From Maribacter aquimaris (GTDB taxonomy: Bacteria > Bacteroidota > Bacteroidia > Flavobacteriales > Flavobacteriaceae): DNA of 64,000 bases. The stretch lies in NCBI RefSeq assembly GCF_014596745.1, contig NZ_JABTCF010000012.1, positions 1 through 64,000 on the forward strand, given 5' to 3'. Within the stretch, counting starts at the first letter, position 1, and each line of letters opens with the position of its first letter. Position numbers and translations under genes: made by a program. Below are positions 1-8,315 of the stretch, one piece after another. A model generated the notes under the pieces. That model ran no database searches, was not told the origin of the DNA, and saw only the letters and a list, made by a program, of their open reading frames with translations.

Positions 1-50
1 TGTAATGTTTTATGGACAATCTGGATAGGGGGCGGAATAGTGTAAAAATA

Positions 51-118
51 AAAAGGTAGGACAATGTCCTACCTTTTTCCCCAAATCTTACCATGAACTT
101 AACCTACTTATGCTATGG
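51..118. repeat. Hairpin plus 40-nt repeat element, copy 1
   Basis: A perfect 13-bp inverted repeat (arms 51-63 and 65-77) with A-rich and T-rich outer ends is followed directly by a 40-nt block (79-118). The same block occurs identically at 797-836. The stem bases differ between the copies but still pair, so the hairpin is conserved as a structure. On the minus strand the 40-nt block precedes the hairpin and a T-run, as in the 3' end of a small RNA or an attenuator. I do not recognise the family. Confidence 0.75.
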
Positions 119-139
119 TCCTACAAACATAGGGTATAA

Positions 140-600
140 CTTAAGGGTATGGAAAGGTATTAGACAAACTTCCTGATACTTGGTTAAAGTGTTCGATTAG
201 GTGGAAAACTAGGATCAATCCCAAAAGTTGGGTGTGAATTGGAAAAAAAACGCATAAACTATCCCGAGGTTCGTGTGCTGTTCTTTTTTGCATTGCCTCA
301 AATGCATAGCATTCATGAATACCGTTAAAAAACAATAGACATGCCGATGAATAAAAAAGAAGCAGGACCGAAAAACCAAGGTGTGGTGTGCCTTGGTTAT
401 GAGGGGCCAGCAGTAGCCTTGGCTTGCCAACGAACACTTCCTAGGACATCTAAAGTGTAATTCGGCTGTGCGAAGTCTGTGGCTTCGCTCCGCATTCCAC
501 TCTGTGGACGGCTTTCCCCCCAATGCGGAAACCACTTGATTTAAAACGAAATCAAAAATAGGCCCTTCCTTCTTTAGCACCCCGCTCAGGGGGTTGAAAA
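140..600. other. Gene-free stretch with hairpins, possible dispersed repeat
   Basis: No convincing gene is present. The overlapping open frames on the minus strand are rich in Cys, His and Phe and look non-coding. Visible structure includes an inverted repeat with 8-bp arms AACCAAGG/CCTTGGTT (374-381 and 391-398) and a longer-range pairing CCGCATT/AATGCGG (490-496 and 522-528). The composition, more GC-rich than the flanks, and the nested inverted repeats resemble a dispersed intergenic repeat, but only one copy lies in this window. Confidence 0.35.
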
Positions 601-766
601 ATATAGCATTCTTCCTTTCCAGATTGACAATGATCCTTGCATAAACTCAACAATTGGTCATAACCCTTATATGGGTTAACCCAACTATTTGCATAAATAT
701 CCAAATGCCCAGAAATTGTTCTTGATCCTATAAATCGATGGAAATGAAGTTCGATTAAGCGCAATA

Positions 767-836
767 AAAAAGGTGGAGAAGTCTCCACCTTTTTTGCCCC
801 AAATCTTACCATGAACTTAACCTACTTATGCTATGG
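767..836. repeat. Hairpin plus 40-nt repeat element, copy 2
   Basis: This is the second copy of the element at 51-118. The 40-nt block at 797-836 is identical to 79-118. The preceding hairpin (about 767-795, GGTGGAGA pairing with TCTCCACC) has the same place and A/T flanks as in copy 1, but with paired base changes. It ends about 107 nt from the stop codon of the purF-like gene, which is read from the other side. Either direction could act as an intrinsic terminator. Confidence 0.75.
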
Positions 837-943
837 CAGGTCTAAAGTAGGTGGGTAGGTTTCGTTCTTGACTATAAAGACGATAAAACACTTAAATTAT
901 CGATGAAATGCACATTTATTATGTATTTCATCGATAAAGTGTA

Positions 944-2842
944 CTAATAAGCCCTTTCGTTCTTTCCTTGGTAGAAGTTGATAAATGCTTTGTTTACAAC
1001 CCTATTACCCCCTTTTGTTGGATAGTTGCCGGTAAAATACCAATCCCCTAGATTTTTAGGACAGGCTTCATGTAGGTTTTCTATCGTTTGATAAATGATC
1101 TTGACCTCGGCTTTAATATCGATGGGGCTCAAGAGCTCTCCTATTTTATCGGATATTTGTTGGGCGGTAAAAGGTGCGTAGAAATCCTTGACATAATTAA
1201 CGATTTCATCTTCCTTTACATTGAGCTGGGAAAGACATTTATTGTAAATGGCAGTTACCTGATCCATGGTATTGTTGTCTTGGTGCAGGGCGAGAGCAGC
1301 CTTAAAGGCAATGAAATCCTCTAATTTAGCCATGTCAATACCATAGCAATCCGGGTATCGAATCTGCGGGGCCGAGGAAACTACAATGATTTTTTTAGGC
1401 GATAAGCGATCTAATATCCGTAGGATGCTTTTTTTAAGTGTTGTTCCCCGTACGATACTGTCATCAATGATAACAAGGTTATCATTCTTTTTTACTGAAC
1501 CGTAGGTGATGTCATAAACATGTGCGACCAAATCATCCCTGCTACTGTCCTGGGTTATAAAGGTCCTTAGCTTGGCATCCTTTATGGCTACTTTTTCAAT
1601 CCTGGGTCTTACCGCCAGAATTTCATGAAGCTCCTCACTTGTGATTTTAGTACCGATGGATAATATTTGTTCCTCCTTCTTTTTGTTCAAATAGTTCTGC
1701 GCCTCCTTGACCATGCCAAAGAAAGATGTCTCTGCCGTATTCGGTATATAGGAAAAAACGGTATTTTTTATATCGTGGTTGATGGCCTTCAGGATCTGGG
1801 GGAAAAGAAGTTTACCAAGTTTCTTGCGCTCTTGGTAGATTTCCTTGTCACTACCCCTTGAAAAATAGATGCGTTCAAAGGAACATGCTTTTCTTTCCTT
1901 AGGCTTTAATATCTCAGTGATTGAAGCACTACCATCCTTTTTGATGATCATGGCATGACCCGGGTCAAGTTCCTTGACCTTTTCAAAAGGAACATTGAAT
2001 ACGGTTTGTATGGCCGGTCTTTCAGAAGCGACCACGACTACCTCGTCATCTTTGTAGTAATAGGCGGGTCTGATACCGGAAGGGTCCCTTAGCACAAAAG
2101 CGTCCCCATGGCCCAACATACCGGCCATGGTATAACCACCATCCCAGTTCTTTGCTGCCCTTCGTAGTATTTTATTGAGCTTTAATCTTTTTGCGATTAA
2201 GGGTGAGGCTTCCATTTTATTGAAGCCTTCTTTCTTTATTTGTTTATAGAGTTTGGCTACGGCATCATCCAAAAAATGACCAATTTTCTCCATCACCGTT
2301 ACGGTGTCGGCCATTTCCTTAGGGTGTTGCCCGAGTTGTACAAGATTGTCGAAAAGCTCATCCACATTGGTCATATTGAAATTACCGGCAACGATAAGGT
2401 TACGGTGCATCCAATTGTTCTGTCTAAGAAAAGGGTGTACGTTTTCAATACTATTCTTGCCAAAAGTACCATAACGTACATGTCCTAATAATACTTCACC
2501 AATATAGGGTATGTTTTTTTTCTGTGCGGCAACATCCTCTTGATATTCAGGGTGTTCCTTAAAAGCAGTATTGATACGGTCATTGATTTGATCAAAAATA
2601 TCCTGAATCGGCTGTTGTTGTATCGAGCGTACCCTGCTCATATAGCGCTCACCGGGATCCATATCCAATTTGATACTCGCAAAACCAGCACCGTCCTGAC
2701 CGCGGTTGTGCTGTTTCTCCATCATAAGGTACATCTTGTTTACCCCATAGAAAGCCGTACCGTATTTTTCTTTATAATAGGATAAAGGTTTTAGTAAACG
2801 GATTACCGAAATACCACATTCATGCTTAATTGCGTCGCTCAT
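944..2842 (-). CDS. purF: Amidophosphoribosyltransferase (PurF-type glutamine amidotransferase)
   Basis: Predicted to make 5-phosphoribosylamine from PRPP and glutamine, the first step of purine synthesis, in the cytoplasm. The N-terminal class II glutaminase has its nucleophile at Cys9 after a short propeptide (MSDAIKHEC), then HNRGQDGAG (45-53) and GHVRYGT (120-126). The phosphoribosyltransferase domain carries the PRPP-binding motif DDSIVRGTT at about 459-467. At 632 residues it is longer than the usual 470-510; this long form is known in Bacteroidota, which may also carry a standard PurF, so its exact role is less certain than its family. A terminator-like hairpin with six T residues ends only 14 nt before the start codon, suggesting attenuation or control by readthrough from the upstream kinase gene. 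Confidence 0.88.
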   Translation of the reverse strand: MSDAIKHECGISVIRLLKPLSYYKEKYGTAFYGVNKMYLMMEKQHNRGQDGAGFASIKLDMDPGERYMSRVRSIQQQPIQDIFDQINDRINTAFKEHPEYQEDVAAQKKNIPYIGEVLLGHVRYGTFGKNSIENVHPFLRQNNWMHRNLIVAGNFNMTNVDELFDNLVQLGQHPKEMADTVTVMEKIGHFLDDAVAKLYKQIKKEGFNKMEASPLIAKRLKLNKILRRAAKNWDGGYTMAGMLGHGDAFVLRDPSGIRPAYYYKDDEVVVVASERPAIQTVFNVPFEKVKELDPGHAMIIKKDGSASITEILKPKERKACSFERIYFSRGSDKEIYQERKKLGKLLFPQILKAINHDIKNTVFSYIPNTAETSFFGMVKEAQNYLNKKKEEQILSIGTKITSEELHEILAVRPRIEKVAIKDAKLRTFITQDSSRDDLVAHVYDITYGSVKKNDNLVIIDDSIVRGTTLKKSILRILDRLSPKKIIVVSSAPQIRYPDCYGIDMAKLEDFIAFKAALALHQDNNTMDQVTAIYNKCLSQLNVKEDEIVNYVKDFYAPFTAQQISDKIGELLSPIDIKAEVKIIYQTIENLHEACPKNLGDWYFTGNYPTKGGNRVVNKAFINFYQGKNERAY

Positions 2843-2856
2843 CGCTTCTTTAGATT

Positions 2857-2884
2857 AAAAAAGCCCTGGCAATTGTTGCAGGGC
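2857..2884 (-). terminator. Intrinsic terminator or attenuator before purF
   Basis: On the minus strand GCCCTG and CAGGGC (2863-2868 and 2879-2884) form a stem extended by CAA/TTG, followed at once by six T residues (2857-2862). It sits between the kinase stop codon (2894) and the purF start (2842), leaving only 14 nt after the T-run. It could end the kinase transcript, or attenuate transcription into purF. Confidence 0.7.
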
Positions 2885-2893
2885 GTATCATTG

Positions 2894-3820
2894 TTATTGT
2901 ATTTCAATATCAAATTGTGTCAATGCCTTGAATTGAAGCATTCTCCTGTTCACTTCATCCTTGTCCAGATTTTGCATTCTTTCGGTACCGAAACGTTCAA
3001 CACAAAAAGAGGCAAGATTAGAGCCGTGAATGACCGCATTCTTAATATTGTTGAATGATGTGTTTTCAGTGGCTGCCAAATATCCCGAAAAACCACCAGC
3101 GAAAGTGTCTCCCGCCCCAGTTGGGTCAAAAACTTCTTCTAGTGGTAAGGCCGGTGCAAAGAAAACATTGTCTTCATTGAACAAAAGGGCACCATGTTCC
3201 CCTTTTTTGATTACCACATATTTAGGCCCCATTTTTTGAATTTTTCCAGCAGCCTTTACCAAGGAGTACTCATTGGTCAGTTGTCGTGCCTCTTCATCAT
3301 TGATGGTAATAACATCGGTGTGTTTTATGACCTTCATCAATTCTTCGAGGGTATTGTCCATCCAAAAATTCATGGTATCCAAAATAACCAATTTGGGTCT
3401 TTTGGTCATTTGGTCGATTACACTCATTTGAACATTGGGGTGCAAGTTGCCCAACATGACCACGTCGGCATCCTTGAAATCATTGGGTACCACAGGGTTA
3501 AAATCGGCCAGGGTGTTCAACTCGGTGACCAAGGTGTCCCTGGAATTCAAATCGTTGTGGTATTTTCCCTTCCAAAAAAAGGTCTTGCCACCCTTCACCA
3601 CTTCAAGTGATGAGGTGTCGATATTTTTATTTTTAAGAAGATCGATATATTCTTGCGGAAAATCGTCGCCAACTACGGAAACGATAGCTGATTGTACATC
3701 AAATTGGGAAGCCGAAAGGCCAATATAGGTAGCTGCACCGCCCAAAATCTTATCCGTTTTACCAAAAGGTGTTTCAATAGCATCGAAGGCGACAGTGCCG
3801 ACAATCAGTAATTTGCCCAT
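2894..3820 (-). CDS. PfkB-family sugar or nucleoside kinase
   Basis: A cytoplasmic carbohydrate/nucleoside kinase of the ribokinase fold, 308 residues. The N-terminal PfkB glycine motif is GGAATYIG, and the C-terminal signature DPTGAGDTFAGG carries the catalytic Asp and anion hole. The open frame extends seven codons upstream to a TTG, but a -7 promoter box overlaps that codon, so the ATG at 3820 (MGKLLIVG) is the better start. The gene lies just upstream of purF on the same strand, so a purine nucleoside or ribose substrate is possible; the sequence alone does not fix the substrate. Confidence 0.85.
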   Translation of the reverse strand: MGKLLIVGTVAFDAIETPFGKTDKILGGAATYIGLSASQFDVQSAIVSVVGDDFPQEYIDLLKNKNIDTSSLEVVKGGKTFFWKGKYHNDLNSRDTLVTELNTLADFNPVVPNDFKDADVVMLGNLHPNVQMSVIDQMTKRPKLVILDTMNFWMDNTLEELMKVIKHTDVITINDEEARQLTNEYSLVKAAGKIQKMGPKYVVIKKGEHGALLFNEDNVFFAPALPLEEVFDPTGAGDTFAGGFSGYLAATENTSFNNIKNAVIHGSNLASFCVERFGTERMQNLDKDEVNRRMLQFKALTQFDIEIQ

Positions 3821-3838
3821 TACATTAGAATTTTGCTG

Positions 3839-3846
3839 CAAATATA
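3839..3846 (-). promoter_or_regulatory. Promoter -7 element for the PfkB kinase gene
   Basis: The minus strand reads TATATTTG, a perfect match to the Bacteroidota -7 consensus TAnnTTTG, 18 nt upstream of the ATG at 3820. No clear TTTG is seen at the usual -33 distance. Confidence 0.5.
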
Positions 3847-3906
3847 CATTAATGATGGGCTAAAATCCATAGGGATGTGGCCTTATTGTAAAAAGTTGTC
3901 AAAGCT

Positions 3907-4542
3907 TTATTTTCTTCCAAAATCTGCGGGAATTTCACCCCAGGCCTTGGTTTCCCATTTAACGACCGTTGTGTTATAAGTGTTTTTGTCCAACCATTCA
4001 AGGGCCCTTCGGACCAAATCGAATAGGTCTTTGTTCTTGGGTGTTTCCACTAACTTCGTATTGCAGGTTTTTTTTCGGATCCAACTCATAGCTGTTCTTG
4101 AGTCGGTATAAATGATACGATCGCTTTTCTGTTGTTTTAAAAAGGCCAACCCATGAACAATGGCCAAAAATTCACCAATATTATTGGTTCCTTGTTGAAA
4201 AGGCCCTTGTTTAAATAGTACTTTGCCAGTTTTGGTGTCGACGCCCTGATATTCCATAATACCAGGATTGCCGCTGGATGCGGCATCTACCGAAATGGAG
4301 TGGTAATTTGGTTTCCCTATTTTCTGAAGTTGTTCCGGGGTTAATCTTGCGGTGGAGCTCTTTTTGCCTTTATATGATTCGTAATCGGAGTTATAGGCCT
4401 TTTTTGCCATATCAAAAGTGGCAAATGACTTGTATTGGGCACCTTTGTAGCCGCTAATTGCTGCCTTGCAATCGCTCCAAGTGGAGTAAACCCCTGGGCG
4501 TTTGCCTTTCCAAACCACATAAAATTTCGTCTTTTTTGCCAT
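3907..4542 (-). CDS. Ribonuclease H with N-terminal viroplasmin-type domain
   Basis: An RNase H type 1 enzyme that cuts the RNA strand of RNA:DNA hybrids, 211 residues. Residues 5-50 (KFYVVWKGKRPGVYSTW...) form the small hybrid-binding (viroplasmin/Cauli_VI-like) domain usual in eukaryotic RNase H1. The catalytic domain starts near 80, with acidic residues at D86 (SVDAASSGNPG), E124, D147 (YTDSRT) and D207 (PADFGRK). Its start codon overlaps the purN stop by one base (TAATG), so the two are translationally coupled. Confidence 0.9.
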   Translation of the reverse strand: MAKKTKFYVVWKGKRPGVYSTWSDCKAAISGYKGAQYKSFATFDMAKKAYNSDYESYKGKKSSTARLTPEQLQKIGKPNYHSISVDAASSGNPGIMEYQGVDTKTGKVLFKQGPFQQGTNNIGEFLAIVHGLAFLKQQKSDRIIYTDSRTAMSWIRKKTCNTKLVETPKNKDLFDLVRRALEWLDKNTYNTTVVKWETKAWGEIPADFGRK

Positions 4543-5117
4543 TATTGGGCCAATAACAGTTGTTCTATGACTTTGGGAAAATGGTCATACTCCAATGCAT
4601 GTACCTTCGCTGCGATGTCTGCCACCTTGTCTTCGGAAACTATTTTAGTTTTCGCCTGATGGATTATCGCCCCATCATCATAATGCTCATTTACATAGTG
4701 AATGGTGATACCCGATTCACCATCCTTGTTCGTTTTTACAGCTTTGTGAACGTTGTCCCCGTACATGCCTTTACCACCGTATTTTGGTAAGAGGGCAGGA
4801 TGGATATTGATGATTTTGTTCGGGAACGCTTTGATGATATTTTCAGGGACTTTCCATAAAAACCCAGCTAAGACAATTAAATCCGGTTTGGCACATTTTA
4901 AAATATCAAGGACGCAGTCTGTTTCTTTAAATGCAGTTTTATTGAAATATAAAGCACTGATATTTAATCTATTGCATCGTTCTAAAACTTTGGCATTGCT
5001 TTTGTTAGTCAATACCATGGCTATAGTAACGTTTGGCTTATCCTGAAAATAGTGGATTATATTTTCAACATTGGATCCAGAACCAGAGGCAAATAAAATA
5101 ATTTGTTTGGTTTTCAA
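4542..5117 (-). CDS. purN: Phosphoribosylglycinamide formyltransferase
   Basis: Transfers a formyl group from 10-formyltetrahydrofolate to GAR in step three of purine synthesis. The 191-residue length is typical. The N-terminal phosphate-binding loop SGSGSN (11-16), the catalytic Asn/His in NIHPALLP (N104, H106) and the catalytic Asp in the NEHYDDGA segment (about 147) are all present. It heads a two-gene unit with RNase H and lies in the same strand block as the purF-like gene. Confidence 0.93.
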   Translation of the reverse strand: MKTKQIILFASGSGSNVENIIHYFQDKPNVTIAMVLTNKSNAKVLERCNRLNISALYFNKTAFKETDCVLDILKCAKPDLIVLAGFLWKVPENIIKAFPNKIINIHPALLPKYGGKGMYGDNVHKAVKTNKDGESGITIHYVNEHYDDGAIIHQAKTKIVSEDKVADIAAKVHALEYDHFPKVIEQLLLAQ

Positions 5118-5406
5118 AAGAGTAGGATTTTTTTAGAAGAATATAGTTTTTATTATCGGTAGGGCGACTAGGGAAAGAAACCGGGATTAGAGAACATAGC
5201 AGGCACTCTCAAATATTAAAAAGGGCTAAAATCCATAATCTTTGCTTTCCTTTTCCACACCGTTACCGAAGAAAATATTTTGGCTAAATTAATACACTTG
5301 TGTTTAAATTTCTTAAATTACTAACATTATTAACCACAAAAGGTATTATTAACACCAAAGTTTTTTATTTTTGCCAACAATTTAAATTTTAAAAACCAAA
5401 ATTATT
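5118..5406. promoter_or_regulatory. Divergent intergenic region between purN and acpP, with acpP -7 box
   Basis: AT-rich spacer between divergent genes. TATTTTTG at 5366-5373 on the plus strand matches the -7 consensus, 33 nt before the acpP start; the -33 element is weak. No RNA gene or open frame was recognised in the rest. Confidence 0.45.
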
Positions 5407-5640
5407 ATGTCAGACATTGCATCAAGAGTTAAGGCTATCATCGTTGATAAATTAGGAGTTGATGAAAACGAAGTGGTTTCAGAAGCGAGCTTTACCAACG
5501 ACTTAGGGGCGGATTCACTGGATACGGTTGAGTTGATTATGGAGTTCGAAAAGGAATTCGATATTCAAATCCCTGATGATCAAGCTGAAAATATCGCAAC
5601 AGTTGGCCAGGCCATAAGCTATATAGAAGAAGCGAAGTAA
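5407..5640 (+). CDS. acpP: Acyl carrier protein
   Basis: The 77-residue acidic carrier that holds growing fatty acyl chains on a 4'-phosphopantetheine arm. The attachment site is Ser37 in [10 protein letters not shown]. It directly precedes fabF in the usual order. A hairpin with a T-rich tail between acpP and fabF would let acpP be expressed in excess over the enzyme, which fits the high cellular demand for the carrier. Confidence 0.97.
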   Translation: MSDIASRVKAIIVDKLGVDENEVVSEASFTNDLGADSLDTVELIMEFEKEFDIQIPDDQAENIATVGQAISYIEEAK

Positions 5641-5670
5641 TCATATGATTTCTTGAATACGTTAATAATT

Positions 5671-5708
5671 ATCCATGCGGTACACATGCTGCATGGATAT
5701 TTTTATTT
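5671..5708 (+). terminator. Terminator-like hairpin between acpP and fabF
   Basis: ATCCATGC (5671-5678) pairs with GCATGGAT (5691-5698), followed by ATTTTTATTT. It starts 30 nt after the acpP stop and ends 36 nt before the fabF start. A partial terminator inside an operon is the simplest reading. Confidence 0.6.
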
Positions 5709-5743
5709 AATTTCACTTGGCTTATTAATTTAAAGTTAGTTCA

Positions 5744-6994
5744 ATGCAATTAAAGCGAGTTGTAGTTACAGGATTGGGTGCTTTGACACCTATTGGTAAT
5801 AATATTGAGGAATATTGGGAAGGATTGGTCAGCGGAAAAAGTGGTTCTGCCCCCGTGACCTATTATGATGCGGAAAAGTTCAAAACCAAGTTTGCCTGCG
5901 AACTTAAAAACTTCAAAGCTGAAGATTATTTCGACCGAAAGGAAGCACGTAAATTAGACCGATTTGCCCAATATGCCTTAGTTTCCTCTGATGAGGCCAT
6001 ACTTGATTCCAAGTTAGACCTGAATGTTGTTGACAAATTTCGGGTCGGTGTAATTTGGGGAGCAGGTATAGGTGGTCTTGAGACATTCCAGAACGAAGTG
6101 ATAAACTTCGCAAATGGGGATGGAACCCCAAGGTTCAACCCTTTCTTTATTCCTAAAATGATAGCGGATATTGCCCCTGGTAATATTTCGATCAAACACG
6201 GTTTTATGGGGCCTAATTATACAACGGTCTCAGCATGTGCCTCATCGGCAAATGCCATGATCGATGCACTCAACTATATTCGTTTGGGTCATTGCGATGT
6301 TATTGTTACCGGAGGTAGCGAGGCAGCCGTAACCATGGCGGGTATGGGCGGATTCAATGCCATGCATGCCCTTTCGACTAGAAATGATAGTCCTGAAACC
6401 GCTTCAAGACCTTTTGATGCAACCAGGGATGGTTTTGTATTGGGAGAAGGGGCAGGAGCTCTTGTTCTTGAGGAGTATGAACATGCCAAGGCAAGAGGTG
6501 CTAAAATATATGCAGAGGTACTTGGTGGTGGAATGACAAGTGATGCGTACCATATGACCGCACCACATCCCGATGGGATTGGTGTTGTACAGGTTATGAA
6601 AAATTGTTTGGAGAATGCTGGTCTAAAACCGGAAGATGTCGATGCGATAAATACCCATGGTACGGCTACTGTTTTGGGAGATGTTGCGGAACTTAAGGCA
6701 ATATCCGAAGTATTCGGAGACCATGCGCCAAAAATCAATATCAATTCAACTAAATCAATGACGGGTCATTTATTGGGAGCTGCCGGTGCGATTGAAGCCA
6801 TTTCGTCTATCCTGTCCATGAAATATGGTATTGTGCCGCCGACGATAAACCATACGACTTTCGATGAAAGGATTGATCCAAAACTGAACCTGACCTTGAA
6901 TAAAGCACAAAAAAGGGAAGTAAATGTAGCCATGAGTAATACCTTCGGATTTGGAGGACATAATGCATGTGTTGTTTTTAAGAAAATCAGTTAA
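5744..6994 (+). CDS. fabF: Beta-ketoacyl-ACP synthase II
   Basis: Condenses malonyl-ACP with acyl-ACP in type II fatty acid elongation. The 416-residue protein has the Cys-His-His triad of this family: C165 in SACASS, H305 in NTHGTATVLGD and H342 in KSMTGHLLGAAG. It sits between acpP and rnc, a conserved bacterial order, and is followed 7 nt later by the rnc start. Confidence 0.97.
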   Translation: MQLKRVVVTGLGALTPIGNNIEEYWEGLVSGKSGSAPVTYYDAEKFKTKFACELKNFKAEDYFDRKEARKLDRFAQYALVSSDEAILDSKLDLNVVDKFRVGVIWGAGIGGLETFQNEVINFANGDGTPRFNPFFIPKMIADIAPGNISIKHGFMGPNYTTVSACASSANAMIDALNYIRLGHCDVIVTGGSEAAVTMAGMGGFNAMHALSTRNDSPETASRPFDATRDGFVLGEGAGALVLEEYEHAKARGAKIYAEVLGGGMTSDAYHMTAPHPDGIGVVQVMKNCLENAGLKPEDVDAINTHGTATVLGDVAELKAISEVFGDHAPKININSTKSMTGHLLGAAGAIEAISSILSMKYGIVPPTINHTTFDERIDPKLNLTLNKAQKREVNVAMSNTFGFGGHNACVVFKKIS

Positions 6995-7001
6995 TAAGAT
7001 T

Positions 7002-7733
7002 ATGAATTTCCCATCCAATATATTTAATTCCCATCCTAAGCAGGATGGGGATTTTTTTTTGGGTGTCACGGATCTTTTAGGTTTTAAGCCGAAGCAACTC
7101 GAAATTTATAAAAAAGCCTTTTTACATCGATCGGTAAATAGAAAAGATAAAAAGGGCAACCCAATGAATTACGAACGCCTCGAATTTTTAGGCGATAGTA
7201 TGTTGGGAACCATAATTTCGAGGTACTTATATAATGAAGTGCCCGAAGGGGATGAGGGGTACTTGACCAAAATGCGCTCTAAAATTGTTAGTAGGGAACA
7301 TTTGAATGAACTTGGTAAAGATCTAAATTTGATCAAACTTGTCGAAAGTAGAATTCCCAAGACCCATTTTGGGGATAATATCCATGGCAATGTTTTTGAA
7401 GCATTGGTAGGGGCCATTTATTTGGACCGAGGGTATAAATATGTTGAGAAATTCATCTACGATAGGGTTATTGGACCTTATGTTGATATTGAACAACTCG
7501 AAGGTAAGGTCATTAGTTATAAGAGTTTGATCATAGAATGGTGCCAAAAACAGAAAAAACCGTTCAATTATAATGTTTATGAAGATACCGGCAAGGATGA
7601 ATTGAAACATTTTGCCGTAAAGCTATCCATAGGGAATAAAGTTGTTGCAAAAGCGCGGGCAACATCGAAAAAGAAAGCTGAGGAACGCGCTTCAAAACGT
7701 GCATTCTTTGCCCTTCAGGATAGGATAGGTTAA
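7002..7733 (+). CDS. rnc: Ribonuclease III
   Basis: Double-strand-specific endoribonuclease for rRNA maturation and mRNA control, 243 residues. The catalytic signature ERLEFLGDS lies at about 58-66, with a second acidic cluster in GNVFEALVGAIYLDRG. The C-terminal double-stranded RNA-binding domain runs from about 170 to the end. The frame is open 17 codons further upstream inside fabF, but the ATG at 7002, 7 nt after the fabF stop, is the natural start. Confidence 0.95.
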   Translation: MNFPSNIFNSHPKQDGDFFLGVTDLLGFKPKQLEIYKKAFLHRSVNRKDKKGNPMNYERLEFLGDSMLGTIISRYLYNEVPEGDEGYLTKMRSKIVSREHLNELGKDLNLIKLVESRIPKTHFGDNIHGNVFEALVGAIYLDRGYKYVEKFIYDRVIGPYVDIEQLEGKVISYKSLIIEWCQKQKKPFNYNVYEDTGKDELKHFAVKLSIGNKVVAKARATSKKKAEERASKRAFFALQDRIG

Positions 7734-7847
7734 TATTGCACTAATAAATTGAAAATATACCATTATTGTTTTAACAAAAATGGCTTTAGTCTATAGTCGC
7801 TTAGGCTGTATATTTTATTAATCATATATTTACGCTTTTGTACGCAT

Positions 7848-8312
7848 ATGGCAGCAGTGCATAAAATTAGTGGTGATTTTTACGAGGAATCCTTTACCCT
7901 AATCGCTTTACATAGTTCTATGCAGGACTATTCGATTGTGTATGCCTTGAATATGGTGCTCAATTCATCATTTGTTAGGGCTTCGAAAGATTTGGAACTG
8001 TCTGAATATAAGTCGTTTCCTTTCTTTGAATGGCAAGACGAACAACATGATCGGTATTGGACATTGATTGCCAATAAGAGTATAAAAAAAGAACTTTTGG
8101 TACGGGATGGACTTTTTCAAGATGAGCCTTCATTTGCAAAACACTATTTGGTGCCAGAATATAAAGAGGTCGATTATTTTGTCAAGATTGAACACGATGA
8201 TGATTTAGATTCATCCTTCCTGGTGAAAGATTTATTGACCATACCTAAAATAATAACTGCATACAGTTTAGATGCAGATACATTGAAATCAAGAAACAAC
8301 TTAATTTTTTAA
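7848..8312 (+). CDS. IPExxxVDY family protein
   Basis: A 154-residue protein with the diagnostic motif, here VPEYKEVDYF (near residue 105), which names a Bacteroidota family of unknown function. It is soluble, with no signal peptide. It ends 3 nt before the pyruvate kinase start, an arrangement recurrent in Flavobacteriaceae as far as I recall, so the pair is very probably co-transcribed. A TATATTTA box at 7825-7832 may be its promoter, which would leave a very short leader. Confidence 0.85.
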   Translation: MAAVHKISGDFYEESFTLIALHSSMQDYSIVYALNMVLNSSFVRASKDLELSEYKSFPFFEWQDEQHDRYWTLIANKSIKKELLVRDGLFQDEPSFAKHYLVPEYKEVDYFVKIEHDDDLDSSFLVKDLLTIPKIITAYSLDADTLKSRNNLIF

Positions 8313-8315
8313 TTG

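Noticed and set aside
215-812. Minus-strand frames of 86-121 codons at the left end
   Set aside because: The composition is unnatural (Cys, His and Phe rich), the frames overlap one another and they cross repeat hairpins; I read them as non-coding.
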